Shown here: piece after piece, positions 5,826-6,203 of the stretch
How positions within the stretch are numbered: position 1 is the first letter of the stretch
Layout of the letters: every line of letters starts with the position of its first letter
NCBI GenBank assembly: GCA_030042765.1
Contig: JASHZA010000071.1
Location: forward strand, 1-6,203
Source of the DNA: Candidatus Binataceae bacterium
GTDB taxonomy: Bacteria > Desulfobacterota > Binatia > Binatales > Binataceae
DNA length: 6,203 nucleotides
Direction of reading: 5' to 3'
Translations under genes and position numbers: made by a program
The notes under the pieces: model-generated
The model's database searches: none
What the model was told of the DNA's origin: nothing
The model's input: only the letters and a program-made list of their open reading frames with translations

Positions 5826-6203
5826 CTAGTAGCGGGCGAGTTCTTCCTCGAGCAGTTGGCGGCGGAAAAGTTCGGCGTAGACGCCTCGGCGCGCCATCAA
5901 CTCTTCATGCGTACCGCGCTCGGTAACGGCGCCTTCCTCGAGCACGACGATTTCGTCTGCGTCGCGAACGGTTGAGGCGCGATGCGCGACGACGATCTGT
6001 GTACGGCCCTTGACGTTTTCGCGCAGGCTGGTCAGGACAGCCTTCTCGGTCTCGGTATCGACGCTGGAGAGCGCGTCGTCGAGGGCGACCACCACGGGAT
6101 CGTAGGTGAGCAGCCGCGCGATCGTGACGCGCTGCTTCTGTCCGCCGGAGAGCGACATCCCGCGCTCGCCGACAATAGAATCGAGTCCGTGCGGCATCAC
6201 CGC
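5826..6203 (-). CDS. ABC exporter half-transporter, degenerate-NBD subunit (C-terminal fragment; 5' end beyond window)
   Basis: 126 codons of the C-terminal ATPase domain are visible; the membrane domain, Walker A and Q-loop lie to the right of the window. In order: VGERGMSLSGGQKQR with x-loop Glu-Arg-Gly and a canonical LSGGQ signature; Walker B VVVALDDALSSVDTETE, where Asp replaces the catalytic Glu; an intact H-loop His in VVAHRAST; and the end GTHEELMARRGVYAELFRRQLLEEELARY. The Asp substitution is the known mark of the degenerate-site subunit in heterodimeric exporters such as TM287/288, BmrCD and MdlAB. The next gene, 4 nt downstream, supplies the canonical Walker B, so these are almost certainly the two halves of one transporter. 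The fragment opens inside codons reading AVMPHG with no evidence of a start there: the GTG and ATG at the edge are internal, because everything before the signature would be missing. Confidence 0.93.
   Translation of the reverse strand, partial: AVMPHGLDSIVGERGMSLSGGQKQRVTIARLLTYDPVVVALDDALSSVDTETEKAVLTSLRENVKGRTQIVVAHRASTVRDADEIVVLEEGAVTERGTHEELMARRGVYAELFRRQLLEEELARY

Noticed and set aside
5826..6200. Possible stand-alone 124-residue protein starting at the GTG/ATG near the right edge
   Set aside because: It begins in the middle of an ABC ATPase domain just before the signature motif; it is the C-terminal part of a gene entering from outside the window.

Overview
The window is a GC-rich (about 60% or more by eye) stretch of bacterial chromosome, densely coding, with no mobile elements, RNA genes, CRISPR arrays or phage signs that I could see. 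The lipobox-bearing peptidase and the overall gene set point to a free-living bacterium, probably diderm. Soil-type lineages such as Deltaproteobacteria-like or uncultured GC-rich phyla (for example Binatota) would fit, but nothing in the sequence fixes the taxon.

Left block (1-2073, minus strand). Three genes read leftward as a probable operon: a stand-alone Mut7-C RNase/PIN-type protein with a zinc ribbon (2073-1609), a cation-dependent class I O-methyltransferase of the caffeoyl-CoA OMT type (1560-895), and a beta-keto acid cleavage enzyme (BKACE, former DUF849) whose last residues run off the left edge (846-1). Both gaps between these genes are 48 nt long and each holds a small GC-rich inverted repeat. 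No terminator is visible between them.

Middle (2074-2821). A 115-bp divergent intergenic region separates the Mut7-C gene from a plus-strand alpha/beta hydrolase of the COG2945 type (2189-2821). An extended -10-like element, TGCTATACT, sits just upstream of the Mut7-C start on the minus strand and would give an almost leaderless transcript.

Right block (2847-6203, minus strand). A second leftward operon enters from the right edge. It holds the C-terminal end of one ABC exporter half-transporter with a degenerate Walker B (LDDALSSVD), then, 4 nt later, a complete ABC exporter half-transporter with a canonical Walker B (MDEATSSVD), and then, through an ATGA start/stop overlap, a predicted lipoprotein aminopeptidase of the PF10023/COG4324 family. 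The two ABC genes look like the two subunits of a heterodimeric, asymmetric exporter (MdlAB / BmrCD / TM287-288 type). The peptidase would be translationally coupled to it and anchored outside the cytoplasmic membrane. This operon converges on the hydrolase with only 25 bp between stop codons and no obvious hairpin terminator.

I found no clearly new system. The points most worth following are the exporter-peptidase coupling, the BKACE variant that lacks the usual third metal ligand and substrate Arg, and the near-leaderless promoter of the Mut7-C operon.
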